In this document: positions 44,461 through 56,457 of the stretch, in pieces
How the letters are laid out: every line of letters starts with the position of its first letter
Position numbering within the stretch: the stretch's first letter is position 1
Assembly (NCBI GenBank): GCA_030374765.1
Contig: JARGXX010000117.1
Span: 434,001 to 498,000 of the forward strand
Direction of reading: 5' to 3'
Length of the DNA: 64,000 bases
DNA from: Agarophyton chilense
Lineage: Eukaryota > Rhodophyta > Florideophyceae > Gracilariales > Gracilariaceae
The notes under the pieces: model-generated
Seen by the model: only the letters and a program-made list of their open reading frames with translations
What the model was told of the DNA's origin: nothing
The model's database searches: none
Made by a program: the position numbers and the translations under genes

Positions 44461-46742
44461 CAAACACAATTAAACCGTGTGAAGAAAAATGTTTGATCTT
44501 TGGTTGCAGTTTGTTGCTTTGCACCCACCGGGGCTGGTTGCATGCAGCTGTCTTAATTAAAAAAAATCTGCAAGACTTATATTACCCAATGCAACTCATG
44601 CGCAGCACAGGGACTCTCGACACACTTCTGTTGAAAAGTGACGGACGAAGTGTGCCCAGCCGGTTTTCAAGCCGAATGCCGTTTAACCCGCGTCCGGTTG
44701 TTGGGATGGGTTTGCTATTACTCACGGCAATACTCCCTGACACGCAGTGGAGCAAGCGCTTTCCAGCCCCCAGAGGTACGACACTGCGGCCGCCCCAGAC
44801 CTTATACCAGCAAGGTCTGCTGGTATAAGGTCTGGGAAACCCTCAAGACTTCCTGAATCGCCGTCAAACGATCAGTGTACCACGCAGCACCTGACTTTTC
44901 CCAGATCCGTGGTACTCAGTGGGTTACTACGATGGCGGCCTGCACACGAGCTCGGCCTTGCCTAGGTCCCAGGGCAGTCACAGCACTCAGTCTCTTGTCA
45001 TAGAGTGCTGTGGCCCATGCCTGAAATTTGGAGGTTTTTTGTGTGGTTAAGGTTAAGAGCCGAGTTGTCTGACCCGGTTCATCAGTGCACCATATATGCT
45101 GTTTTGGAGCCTGAGGGTCGGAGGTGTAACGTATTCTGATTGGTCGGCACTTGGGCGGCGCACGGCACTGTAGCCAAGTACACTCGATAATTATTGGGTG
45201 GGAGTGCATTTGCGTGCCACGGGTCAGATGTGTAGGGAGATTTGGCGCGAAGGGGCCCCCCCTCAAACTGATGACAATCATTACTAGGGAGAGATTTGGA
45301 AATTATAGAGCGACAAAGGCTTGGTAGTCTACCAGGTTTTTTGGTTTGCAAACATATGTAGATTAATAGCAGAAAATGTTCTTTATTCACTGGTCTTGAG
45401 AGTATTTGATAGTTTTTCTTTCCGAGTGAAATTGAAGTAAGCACTGAGCGATTAGGCCGTTTTTCTCTCCTAATTCTTGTAGAATATCACTTTTAGGTTT
45501 ATGCACGTCTTTCACCCATACCTGGTCCCCACCTCTTTGTTCAATGCAATTAATAGACTTGTGCTGAAGTGCAATGTGATCTATCAAATCTTTGAAAAGG
45601 TAGTAAGCTGATTTCATCCCAGTTTTGTTCCAAAGATTTTTTAAGTAGTTCTTTAGCCGTCTTTTTTCTGGTCTCTTATTCACTCAGTAGACGCACTGGG
45701 ACGAAATTTCTTATCTTGCACCCATCCCTCCACAATACTGTAAGCTCAATCAAACTCTTTGGCAGCTCTGGTACAAAGTTTTCTATGAGTATAACCGAAC
45801 GTTGCAGTTTTCGAGGTACAGTTACTGGATCTGTTTATCTCCATGTTGTCTATCTCTTTGTTACTGAAATAGAAAAAGATGTCAGAAAGGATCAGTCCAG
45901 GAGGGTTTTCTTTCGCTTAAACGAAAACAATCTGTTTCTCAGTTCTTTCTGACAAACTCCTGTTTTGTTGATTTCATCTTCACTTTCCGTGCAACTCTTC
46001 CCGTAACGATTATTTTTACTTGACAAATCCAAGCGGAATGCCTGTTTTTAAATTATAGGTTCCATTCTACTAATCTGACGGGGCAGTTTAAACCCCGATC
46101 CAGTTCCTCCATCTTAGATATCTTTTTTCACACCAAGGCGCTCCTTGATTCAAAAAAGCCCGCCCGCCAAACTATCTTCGACGACTGGGAAAAGGAGGGA
46201 TGATTATCGTCGTTCAACTGTAGGGTTAAGATCGATGCAAAGATTTGGATATTGCTGAAAGTATGCCACACGTTCGAAAATACAATAGTAGTATGGTAAT
46301 TTAAACATCACTTCACAGATGACTTTGAGCCAAAAACACTGAAATCGTTTGTGATCGGTTTTTTTTCTGAGCCTGAAATGATGAGCGTCAAGAAAACTTT
46401 AACTGACTTCTTCAAATTTCCCTACTATATTGATTTTAGTTTGTAAATCGAAGCTTAATCAGCACGGGATTATCTCGAAGAACGTTGGAATTGTAGGAGT
46501 TCGATAATCCGAGGCGTAGGAAGAATATAAGAAGATGTGAGGATCGCCACTTTGACAGTTCTCCGCTAAGAGAGCGCCACGGACTTTTGCAATCAGTACA
46601 TAGCAAGTCAACTCAAACAAATATAAAGCTATCCAAGTGACTTTTTGAGTAATACGCAACGCTTAAGAATGCCAATGATCCAATCCCCGTTAACAAAAAC
46701 AGTTCGGCCCTGGTTCTGGACCTATTCGCCGACTATTGCCTG
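44461..46742. other. Intergenic repeats, no gene seen
   Basis: No convincing gene. A 98-codon minus-strand frame (45387-45683) is Lys-rich with no motif. A perfect inverted repeat is listed separately. From 45700 to 46740 the sequence is AT-rich with only short frames. Confidence 0.4.
44794..44836. repeat. Perfect 19-bp inverted repeat, 5-base loop
   Basis: The arm CCCAGACCTTATACCAGCA (44794-44812) is followed by AGGTC and the exact reverse complement (44818-44836). A transcript would fold into a strong hairpin. It may be a transposon end, a miniature palindrome or a small-RNA precursor stem; nothing adjacent decides this. Confidence 0.85.
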
Positions 46743-47413
46743 ATGGTTTTGGGTTTTAATTTGGGTTTGATACACAATGAGATATCAAAGCTTAAAATTG
46801 ATAACGCTTCCGTATGGTCCTGTGGAATAACTATGACTCTCTGTGAGGCCATAAAGATTTCAACAGTTCAAAGAAAGTACACGGTTCGAGAGTGGGACGG
46901 GAACAGTGGACTTCGCCATTCTTTGTTGATGGATCCGTTTGTGGCAGTACTTTTGTGGTTGGTCATCAGAGGAAACACGAGTGGTTTTCTATTCTGTGAA
47001 ATCAAGAGCACAAAAGGAGGAGAAGCGTTAAATGTATCAAGGAATTGGACGTGCAAGAGATTCAGATGTGTTTTTCAGAAGCGTCTTTCGCAAATTAGAG
47101 TAGGTAGAGGTGATTTTGAGATGTTCATGGGCCATTCCTTAACGCGTTGTAGCGTAGAATTGTACAGATCGCTTGGATTGAAGGATGAGATGGTAATGGA
47201 ATAGATTCAAATCAGGGAAAAAGCACGTATGAAAACTACTGCGAGGCTAATAAGGACTGCGCTCCAAAGAACCTGCCTCGGTTTGAAGTGTGGGAACAGA
47301 AAGTATCACATGCGAAGACTGTTGTGAAGGAGGGAAACATAATTGAAAATGATATATTCTTTAGGGAGTGGTTGAAAGAAATGGACCTGGTGGTAGAAGA
47401 AGTGCAAAATTAG
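46743..47413 (+). pseudogene. Crypton-type tyrosine recombinase remnant
   Basis: The frame at 46743-47204 carries DPFVAVLLWLVIRGN, SGFLFCEI and the C-terminal box MGHSLTRCSVELYRSLGL. The His/Arg pair and the later Tyr fit the catalytic end of a tyrosine recombinase. A one-base frameshift near 47200 leads into a second frame to 47413 with YENYCEANKDCAPKNLPRF, which resembles the tail that follows the recombinase domain in Cryptons. The N-terminal half of the protein is not visible upstream. It is a dead fragment of a DNA transposon. The family call rests on the motif spacing and my recall of Crypton tails. Confidence 0.5.
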
Positions 47414-47866
47414 AGGAGCATATTGGGCTTTGTAAACCATGAGTTAGACGCCCTACTGCGTTCCACCGTTGTCGGTGCAATGCCTCGCTTTTGGTGGGCA
47501 GAATTCTACAATTTTGCCCTCCTTGCTTGGCTTTGGCGCCGTTTGTGGCGCAACTGGCGTGCGGTGAACTGCATGTGAAACGGTTTTTGGGAGGGTGTCC
47601 GCAGTGAAGCCAGCAGCCGAAGTATTTGTGTTGTGCGCATTCGGTGATATACTGGGAGCCACAGCCAATGGCGCTGCTGGGGCTTCAGAGGGTAATGGGT
47701 GGTGCTGAGCGCTTTTAGCGTTTGTATGCTTGGGGTTAGTGAGGGCTTATTCTAGAGCAGCTGTGCTGCCGTTGGCAGCGGGGGCACCCGGTAGGGACTC
47801 GGCGCTCAGCTTGGAAGCACCACCAATGTGTTGCGCAGGAAGTCTTTCAAGGACCACGTTTCCCAG

Positions 47867-48100
47867 CTAATTGCCATCAACCACTTGATGACTGTTTGCA
47901 GAGTTGACTGCACACACCCAAAAGCAGCCGAAGCCGACAAAGTCGGACTGCTGCTTGTCATTTTCGTTGAGTTGGTCGACTTCACCACCATCGATAAAGT
48001 CATCTCCGTAGTCGTAATCGTCAGCGAAATGGCGCTTGCGGGCGTGCGGGCGTGTCGGCGTGCGCCCAGCGACGAAGGCTGTTCGTCGTCGTCCTCGCTG
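47867..48100 (-). other. Possible HUN/HPC2-like exon, uncertain
   Basis: The minus strand encodes RKRHFADDYDYGDDFIDGG and then EVDQLNENDKQQSDFVGF. The DYDYxDDFID core recalls the Hpc2-related (HUN) motif of ubinuclein/HIRA-complex subunits, and the later SDFVGF falls where that motif has an aromatic pair. An acceptor-like TTTTCCAG lies just upstream at about 48103-48110. No other exon is recognisable, and flanking frames on both strands are noise-like. It may be one exon of a real gene, a fragment, or chance. Confidence 0.25.
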
Positions 48101-48130
48101 GAAAATGGTGAGACAGAGGTTGGCAAGCAC

Positions 48131-50352
48131 ATCCGCAGAGCCTCACGGATGTAACTGGTTGCCGCCCAGGATATTCAGACAAATTCGCACGCCGCTTTAC
48201 ATTCGATTCTGCATTCGTGTGGCGGTGGCGGCGAAGGAAAAGTGTGCCCTTGAGCTTCGGCGGCGTTTCGGATGGGAAAGCGCGACGCCACCGCCGTACG
48301 AAGCATGAAACCCCATCAAAAGAGAACGCGTACATATCTTCCCTTTCCCTGTATGGAGATTCAATTTTTGTCATGACCGCAGACAGTGACAAAAACCTCA
48401 AATTTTTTTTATCCTATCTGTATCAATATTGTCTTTTACAATAATACCCTTATGCACACAATCAATTGTGTTCGCTAATGGATATTTTTACTGCGGGGGT
48501 TCTGAAATCACTAACACTGTATTATCTTATGTGGACAGTTGTATCCAAAGGTACGACGTTAGCTTTCAGACCTTTGAGACGCTTTCGTTTTCAACATCAA
48601 GCGCTTATTCTATGGAAGTTTATTCAGCAAGCGCTGTAGCTGCTGGGGGACATTCTCTGTTGAGTTCTAATGACGAAGAGTTCGCAGAAAGAGCTAATGT
48701 GTACCTCTGTTCCCGGGTTAGGTCGTTTTACGTTTTCATATAGCAGTCGCGTTCTTGGCATTGTGGAATTCAGAAGTTGTTCAGAGATGTGTTTTATTCA
48801 CGATTGGTGGCGAAATTTTTTTCCGTTCGAGAACATGTCGACTTCTCGATCCGAATTGTATGGCTCGCTTACTACACGAGGTTGCTTCATCCGAGAGTCC
48901 AATCATTCAAGCCGCTCTTCGAAGAAAGTGCTTATCATCGACACCATTTGGTACTCAGACATCACAGACATGTTCCGTCAACGGCAATTTTGTGATAAAG
49001 TCCACCATGTTCTCATCAACGGATGGATGGCGTACTTCTCTTCCATGATCTCCTATAAGTTTATCGTCTCGTCCTGCGCGGTAGAGAAGGAACCTCACCG
49101 CCAACCAGCTCCGCAGAGATTCCGCACATGGGCACTGATCACAAGGCAAAAACGGTGCTTTACAGACTTCGCAAATCTAGGCTTCACTGTTCTGTTGGGA
49201 CACGAGGAAGAATCTTCTGGGCCTAAGCATATAGTGGCTCCTAGCAATGAGAATTCCACAAGAGCCCTTCGCCCATCACAAAGGACTTGCTAATCAATCT
49301 GAATCCTCAACAATAGATGGGTAACCTTTTGACCCAGGCTATCCCTACATCTTTTTGTTTTTTTTTCTATTATTTAAAGCGAATCATCGAGCACATATTA
49401 AGCACAGGATTCAAACGGCGAAGATTGTTTCACTTCAAAAGCCGGCACGATCGTTGCTTGGCAGCACACTCTCTGCAGAAAATGTACATGAACAGTGCCA
49501 TGCCGCTTTTTCATACTTCAAGAACCCGAAGATTGTAGAAATCTAGAGAAATAAAGATGATATCTGGTTGCATGAAAAATTTGTCCCACCACAGTTTCAA
49601 CATGTCTGGCAGCAGCTGACGACAGTCCGTAGAAAAAAGGCAGCCACACTGATTAGTTACATGTCGCTGTATTTCTCTGCAGCTACGGTATCTACGACGC
49701 TGTTGTAACAAAAACAGAACCTTTTAATAGATGTAGAGAACGTCAACAATTCTACTGGAGAGTACCTTCGTATTTGCTGGATAATGATAAGCTTTTTGCT
49801 TTCTGTTGTGCATAAAAGACGGCCTTACTCAGCTTGGGGCTATTGCTACAACGTCTCATAACATCAAATCTTTCGTCACCCAAGAGACAAACTATCTCTG
49901 TTTGTTTTCAACACCCAATCGCGTCCTCAGAAATCTCAGCTCTTGCCCTTCCTGATATCATTTATAGGTGAAAAACATATTACACATCTTAACGATCGAT
50001 CGGGACATTTCCGGAATAAGATGGAGAATGTTTTGCTCTCTTGTCCATGTCGGCGGTTGGCTCGCAGCCGCGACAGCGCAATTCATCGCCGCGAAAACCA
50101 ACGAACGACGTGGAAGAGGTGGACGTGACGGACGCGGCGAAAGAAATGGACGAGGTAGACGAGATGGACGAGGGGGAAGGAGGGGCGAGGAGTTACGAGG
50201 ATAGGATCGCCTCGAGGCTCAAGTGTCAATGAATATCTTGGTTCCATTGAACACGGATATCTCCAAGAAGAGCTTGACGATGACTACCAAGACAGTGGAG
50301 TAGACTTAGAGGAGGCTACAAAGATCCGTGCTGTAGAGGATTCAGAGGAGGT
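48131..50352. other. Repeat-like intergenic sequence
   Basis: Frames at 48429-49293 on the plus strand are long (104 and 207 codons) but lack recognisable motifs. At 49960-50352 the plus strand has Asp/Glu-rich coding-like segments (DVEEVDVTDAAKEMDEVDEM; LQEELDDDYQDSGVDLEE) in two frames, cut off exactly at the LTR of element 2. These may be an old retroelement or host exon disrupted by the insertion. Confidence 0.3.
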
Positions 50353-50799
50353 TGTAACGCAATGACGGGTTAAGTCAGCGCACGGGTCTCGACCGGTGGT
50401 AGCGTGGTAGGGCGGGTCCTAAGGTTCGAATACTTGACGGCGGCACTCACAGAGTAATTGGTGCAATGGGCTGGGGTTTACTGCGTAGTCCTACAGGTTG
50501 GAGCTACGGAAACGATGGCTTGAAGACAAAAGGGTGGAACTAATATTCCAAAGGGGGTTATTTAGTATCCTAACGGTTCCTACCGTACTCTATAAGAGAA
50601 GCGTCACTCGAGCCAAATAAATAGTACTGGCGAGGCGCTGGGATCTCCCTGGCACTGTAGTGTTAATCTCGTACACTAATTGAGTTAAATTAATAATCAA
50701 CATGAGTCCACCTGACGTCGACCCGTGCACGTGTCACCTGCAAGATCCTTCAGGGCCCGGCGGCTTACAGGGCTCAACCATGATCATCGCTCCTTCACA
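50353..50799 (-). repeat. 3' LTR of element 2
   Basis: On the plus strand it begins TGTAACGCAATGACGGGTT and ends CTCCTTCACA. The adjoining pyrimidine run TATCTCCCTCCTTC (50800-50813) is the reverse complement of the polypurine tract, confirming the minus orientation. Confidence 0.88.
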
Positions 50800-50882
50800 T
50801 ATCTCCCTCCTTCGGATCCGACCGTCACGGCGAAGTCCAAATTGCCTCACACCTTCCTGGGGGTCTGGCTCTAGTTGGACCT

Positions 50883-51945
50883 ATGGCTGAACCTCTGATC
50901 TTGCCTTCGGGGCTGGAACGTCGTGATCCTGAGCGCCTTAATGGCCTGCACACGAGAGGTGCCGTGCCCGACATGTCGGCGCCATGTAACCAATCCGGGG
51001 GTCAGTTGCTCTCGTTACCAGTGGGCGCGACGGGGCGTCGCATCGCCACCATCCTCTTGGGCACCAGTGCGTTAGAGCTCACCTTTGGCACCAGATTGGC
51101 AATTAGTTCACCTAAAGTACTCTACGCGCACCGGGGGGGGGTCCTTGCCGCCTTTCCTATCCTTCGATATTCTTTTGGCGACCCTAGCTGCGTCGTCCGC
51201 CGTAAACAACGGTGGGCGATTCGTCCATTCGGGGTGACGTCGGTTTTCCTGCCCGATTTGGTTTCATCTTCGCTCCTTCCCATCGCGGTATTCCTCCATT
51301 GGTCGCGCGCGATGCCGCAATCCCCTTACAAGCCCGTCGGATACGCTCTTCTCCCTCCAGACTTTGTCGCTTCCGTCGGGTTTCCTATGCATTTCCCGGC
51401 GGACCAACCTGTGGGCAACGGCGCCATTGCTTCGAACAACCAAGCGGGGAGCTCCTTGGGATACAAAGTGGCTTATGAGCGCCCCCGGGGCCGCTATGAA
51501 CAAACCATCGGACAAAATCCGCGGGCAGTGCGTCATGCCCTTCTGCCGTTCCGTTGGTATTATTGCCTCGATGGATATTGCGAGAGTTCTGAAGGAAGCG
51601 TGCTTTTGGGCGCGTTGCTCGGTGCGCTACGCCGCGGTGGTCCAACAAAGTCCAGATCTGAACATAGCTATGGTCAATTTCCTGCACCAGAATGCGCAGA
51701 CGATGTCCCAGAAGGTTACTGCCGACTTGGATGCCCGATACGGTCTCAATTTGAGTGACCTGGAGGTTTCCGATGGTGACTATAGTTCCTCAGGAGAATC
51801 CCGCCGAGGAAGAAGAGTGCTCGGCTCGCTGGGGCCGGTTCGGGTGGTCCAGATGGCTCCTCGGGTAACTCTAGTCTCTGTTTCGCTCCTACAGGTGCCA
51901 ATGAGGACGACGGAGTTACTGGTGCGCCGCTCCAGTGAGTCCTGA
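50883..51945 (+). other. Antisense coding region of element 2
   Basis: As in element 1, a stretch of about 1 kb between chromodomain and 3' LTR is open on the strand opposite to pol. Segments include ARFGFIFAPSHRG, RVLKEACFWARCSVRYAAVV and LDARYGLNLSDLEVSDGD. By eye these parallel SRFGFLVPYPHVE, the YWALVAAQWAARVAA helix and the following Leu/Asp-rich stretch of element 1's antisense region, in the same order. The match is weak. No known family is recognised. As part of a fossil only its extent is given. Confidence 0.4.
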
Positions 51946-52111
51946 TGGTGTTCCGAGCGCTTCCTCGAACCTTGAGGTCATGGTCAGGGCTATTCTACCC
52001 CTGTTAGTTGTCAAATAAATTAAATGTTTGTCCTTTCCCTAGGTCGTTCTTGTAATTCAAACGTGCGTGCCCCGGGACGGCATCCCATCTTGAGAGCCTC
52101 CCTTGTCTTCT

Positions 52112-52420
52112 TCAGGTGTCTCCGAAGGACTGAATTTGTTCCCTGATGCGGGAGCTACGACGAACCGTCGTGCTCCGACGAACCGTCGTGTCGGGAGGCG
52201 GTTTGGGAGGCGTTGGGGGACTATACAGACCAATAGTTGCCTCCTCCTGAAAGCCGCGCTCCGAGTGGCTGATCTTGCGCCAATAGCGTGCGATAAAATT
52301 AGCCGGAATGGTTTGAGGCTCTGGCCAAGTATCTTCCTCAGGTGTGTAGCCGAACCAACGGACGCGATAGCGCGTAGTTCCATCCTCCCCCCAACCAGCA
52401 GAGATGATGCGCTCAATCAC
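52112..52420 (-). other. Chromodomain segment of element 2
   Basis: The minus strand reads ERIISAGWG, YRVRWFGYTPEEDTWPEP and FIARYWRK, the strands and closing helix of a chromodomain with the aromatic cage-type Tyr and Trp residues. It directly follows the integrase region, the usual chromovirus place. Confidence 0.88.
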
Positions 52421-55400
52421 TTATTCCGGTTGATGTTCATCCTCCGAAAGGAGAGTGTTGTCCAGAGGGGCGAATCCATCGGAGTAGGTTGGGAGAGAAG
52501 GATCATAGTAGTTGGCGTTTACCATCGTGTCCGTGGGGCTAGTCGAGTCCGCGGAAACAGCCTTAGGGGTTGTGGAGACTTGTGCGTCCACCTGAGGTCG
52601 TGGTGATTGCGTTGGGTTGGGGTACCGGGACTTTCGTGGTCCTGAAGAATTGTGAGCTCGTGTCACGCGGTCAGTAGACACGGAGTCCATTAGGCCGTCA
52701 ATCAGCAGCGTGATGGCGTGGTCATTGGCCTTAAGGACTTTGTATGGTCCCGTAGAACTGCATAAGAGCTTCCGCGTAATGTCTTCGAGTTCCTCACTGT
52801 TCTTCGGTGGCCGGTACAGGTATACAAGGTCTCCTTTCCCAAAGGTCGGTGTTTTCCAAACGGCTTTGTCGAAATTGATCTTGTAGCGCCGTTGGGCTTT
52901 GATTAATACAATTCTGGCCGATTGGATAATGCATTTGATGCATCGGCGCGAGTAGCGCTTCGCCTGGGTCGGAGTCATTCCTTCAGTTATGTCCTGGGGT
53001 ATGATAGACTCCTGAAGGTCAACAGCTATCGGCGGCGGCGCTCTCGTTAGCGTTGAGTCGAACGGTGTTGTCCCTGTGGAAGCGTGCACCTGCGTGTTGT
53101 AGGCATAGACCAAAGGCTCAACGTATTCATCCCAGTCCAATTGGTGCTCCGAAACGTAGTGCGTCAATCGGTCCAGAAGGGTGCGGTTTAAGCGTTCGGC
53201 ATGGCCATTGGTTTGCGGGTTGTACGAAGTGGTGGTCACATGTTTGATTCCTAAGTTAGCACAAAATTGTGAGAATAATTTGGAAAAAACTGACTGTCGT
53301 TATCCGTAAGGAGGTAGAGTGAAATTCCATATGGATATACCCAGTTGGACAAGAAGGCCGTGGCGACATCCGTGGCCGTTGTCTTTCCTAGGGGTAGGGC
53401 TCGGGTAAGTTTGGTAAACCTATCGGTTATAAACAAAACAAACCGTTTCCCATTGGACGACATAGGCAAAGGCCGAAGAATATCCATTGCGACAAATTCC
53501 ATCGAACTTGCGGCTGGGAAGAGCTTCAATTTGGCCTGATAGTTGGCACGAGACCCTCGGGTCTGTGCGTACGATGAACAGTTACGTGCGGTTTGCATTG
53601 GGTCCTGCGCCATTAGTGGCCAGTAGAAGAACTTCATTAGGGTCTGGTACATTCGTCGGCCTCCAGGGTGACCAGCCAAGCGGGGGAGATGGGCGAAGTA
53701 TAGGAATTGCGCCCTTAGAGAAGTTGGTATTACCCGTTGGAGTGCGCTATCCAGCCGTGAGCGGCGACATAGTAGTGAAAATCGGTCAAAGTCGAACAGG
53801 CATCCTGTGATTCCTACCAATTGGGATGTTTCCTTGCAGTACTCGTCTTCGACCTGCGCCTGTAGGAGTTGCTCAATAGTTATAGGGAGGAGTTCTTTTT
53901 CCTCCGGGGCTATCGCATTAACCTGAGGTGGTGCCGAATTGGGCGGTACTGTCTCCCAGTCCAATTGGTATAATTCGTTCTCTTTTACCTCAGAGTCTTC
54001 TCATTTCCCCTTACCCATAAGGTCATCTGTTTCCGTGTAGTCCTGAGGTCCATCATCTGTAATGGGGGTGGGAATTAGGTCGTCCAATGGGTTGTCATCA
54101 GGTCCGTCGGTGATGATTCGCGACAGGGCATCTGCTGCCTGGTGCTTGATGCCTAGCCTATAGGTTATCTCGTAGTCATATTCCGACAGCCTGAGGCGCC
54201 ACCTAGCGAGGCGACTCGATGCATCGGTCATATTGAGTAGCCAGCGGAGTGAGTCATGGTCTGTCCTAATGGTAAATATGGTTCCCTCGAGGTACGGACG
54301 GAGTGTCAATACGGACCATACGATGGGTAGACATTCCTTATCGGTCGTACTGTAGTTTCGCTTGGCGCTGGTGAGCGTTCTGCTCCAGTAGCCAATAGGT
54401 CGATAGTCCTTCGGTGACTCCTTTTCCTGTAGCAGTGCACAACCCAGTTGGACATCAGAGGCATCTGTGTCCAGGACGAAAGGCCTATTGTGCTTTGGTA
54501 AGGCCAATATGGGTGTGTTCAGCAATTTGTCTTTTAGTGTCTGAAATGATTCGTACTTGTCGTCCGTAAGCGCTTCGAACTCCGAAGGTGTTCCTTTCTT
54601 CAGCATCGCGTTGAGAGGGGCCGAGATCTTGGCAAACGCTTGGGCAACCGTCGGTAAACGTTGCACAAGCCCACGAAAGACCGTAGTTTCGTGTGGGTCC
54701 TAGGAGGCTTAGCCTGGCGAATCGCACTCGTTATCCGTGTGGCCACCTTTAGCTTTCCTAGGAGGACGACGTGACCGAGATAGTCCACTGAAGACTGGAA
54801 GAAAGCGCATTGGCGGAGTTTCAGCGTTACTCCAGCGTTCTGTAGGATTGTTAGCACCTTCTTCACGTGGCGAAAGTGTTCCTTTACGGTCCATGAGAAG
54901 ATTATAAGTTCATCCAAATAGACAAGGGCAAACTTCCAATTAACTCTGGACATTCTAATGTCCATTACCCGTTGGAAGATGCTGGTTCATTTTTCAAACC
55001 AAAGGGCATGCGAGTACATCTGAACAGACCTTTATGGGTGGTAAAGGTTCTCAGCGCTCTCGCGTCTTCGGCTAAAGGGATTAGCCAATATCCCGAGTTA
55101 GCGTCCAGTGTGGTAAATATGACAGCTTCGCCTAAGGAATCCAGACAATCGTCCATGCGGGGTATCGGGTATGAGTCCCTCTTGTTTACTGCTTTCAGCT
55201 TGCTGTAGTCGACACAGAACCTGACGGAGCCATTTTTCTTCGCCACGAGGACAAGGGGACTTGCCCATTAGAATTGGTTTGGAAGCGCCGTCTCTCTGAC
55301 TTGAGCTTTACGCATCTTGTCCATCTGGTCGGCAACAATTTCCTTAGCCTTAACTTTTGTATGGTATGGGAGCTGGAACTGTGGTCTAGCATCATCCTGA

Positions 55401-56407
55401 AGGTCAATACGGTGTGTAGTAGCTCTGAATGTGCCCAATCTACCTGACCACATGGCCTGGTATTCCCTGAGGAGATCAAGTACCTGGGGCCTATAGGATT
55501 CGAATTCTTCGCCGATGGCGACCGTTCTCTCCCAAGAGTCGACGTCCTCGTCAAAATTTGGCGTCGCAAGGTTATCCATTTGGGCCTCCATAATGGCCAC
55601 GAGCGCGAGTAGAGTGATACCAATCACTTTCCCTTTAGGTAACCGCACGGGTTTATCTCGGAAGTTGCTGATTGTGACCAAAGAGGACCTATTGGGATGG
55701 ATGTCCATTACTCCATTGGCCATCAAGGTAAGGTGCTTCAGAATCGTTTTCGAGTGATTCTGAATGGTTAGAAGACCTGAGGACTGGGAACGGACCGACA
55801 CAGCGTTTTTAGTCATCGGGGGTATCGTTATGGCCTTCGACAGGCGAACCTTATTGGACATCTTGTTTTCGGAGACAACCTCCCGTTTTCGGTTCGCTTC
55901 TGGCCCTGGGGCGGAACCAGTTATGGAAATGCAAGGTGCGCGATAGAACGCGACATTCCTAAGGCCTGGATAAATGGCCTTTATATATCGATCGATAAAG
56001 GAGGTCCCTAGGATTGCCTCAGCGCCCAGGTTAGGGCAAACAAGAAACCAGGTGCGGACTTTGAATTGTCCGGCCTGGAGGAAAAGTGGTACTATCCCTT
56101 TAATGCCCATTGGTCTACGAGACGCATCGGTAATCCTTGGGGTCTTCCTTGCCTGAACGAAATCTTGCCAACCCAGTGGGAGCAGCTTAGGATGGACCAA
56201 GTTGGGACCAATGCCTGTGTCCAATACAGCTGTGGTCAATGGAGAGTTGTTGAAACGAAGTCCTACGGTTACTCGAACTTTATAGTTCTCTTTTCTGAGG
56301 ATACAGACGGGGTCGTTACTGTGTTCCAATTTTGGTTCATCCTGAGTGGTCCATTGTGGGTGATTTGTATTGGGAGGTGAGGAGCTCTTTGGCTCATGAC
56401 TGTCCAA
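52421..56407 (-). other. pol region of element 2 (PR-RT-RH-IN)
   Basis: Read right to left: protease motif AVLDTGIGPNLVHPKLL (about 56200), reverse transcriptase motifs RFCVDYSKLKAVNKRDSYPI, FTTLDANSGYWLIPL and MPFGLKNEPA (about 54980-55230), RNase H VLDTDASDVQLGCALL (about 54470). Integrase zinc-domain and core pieces (HPGGRRMYQTL, AMDILRPLPM, YNPQTNGHAERLNR) end near 52420. The order is that of Ty3/gypsy. The region is degraded and read only as a fossil. Confidence 0.88.
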
Positions 56408-56457
56408 TTGGTTGAGGTAGGGGCTTAAAGAGGGAGTATTTGCCTCGAGTCGTCCCT

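Noticed and set aside
45387-45683. 98-codon Lys-rich minus-strand frame
   Set aside because: Starts only at a non-ATG codon and lacks any transposase or other motif; AT-rich composition explains it.
48670-49293. 207-codon plus-strand frame
   Set aside because: Three frames of this stretch are all open for long distances, none has a motif, and the composition is even; I could not support a gene.
50041-50352. Acidic frames left of element 2 as part of that element
   Set aside because: They lie outside the LTR edge at 50353 and on the other strand; they are flank, origin unknown.
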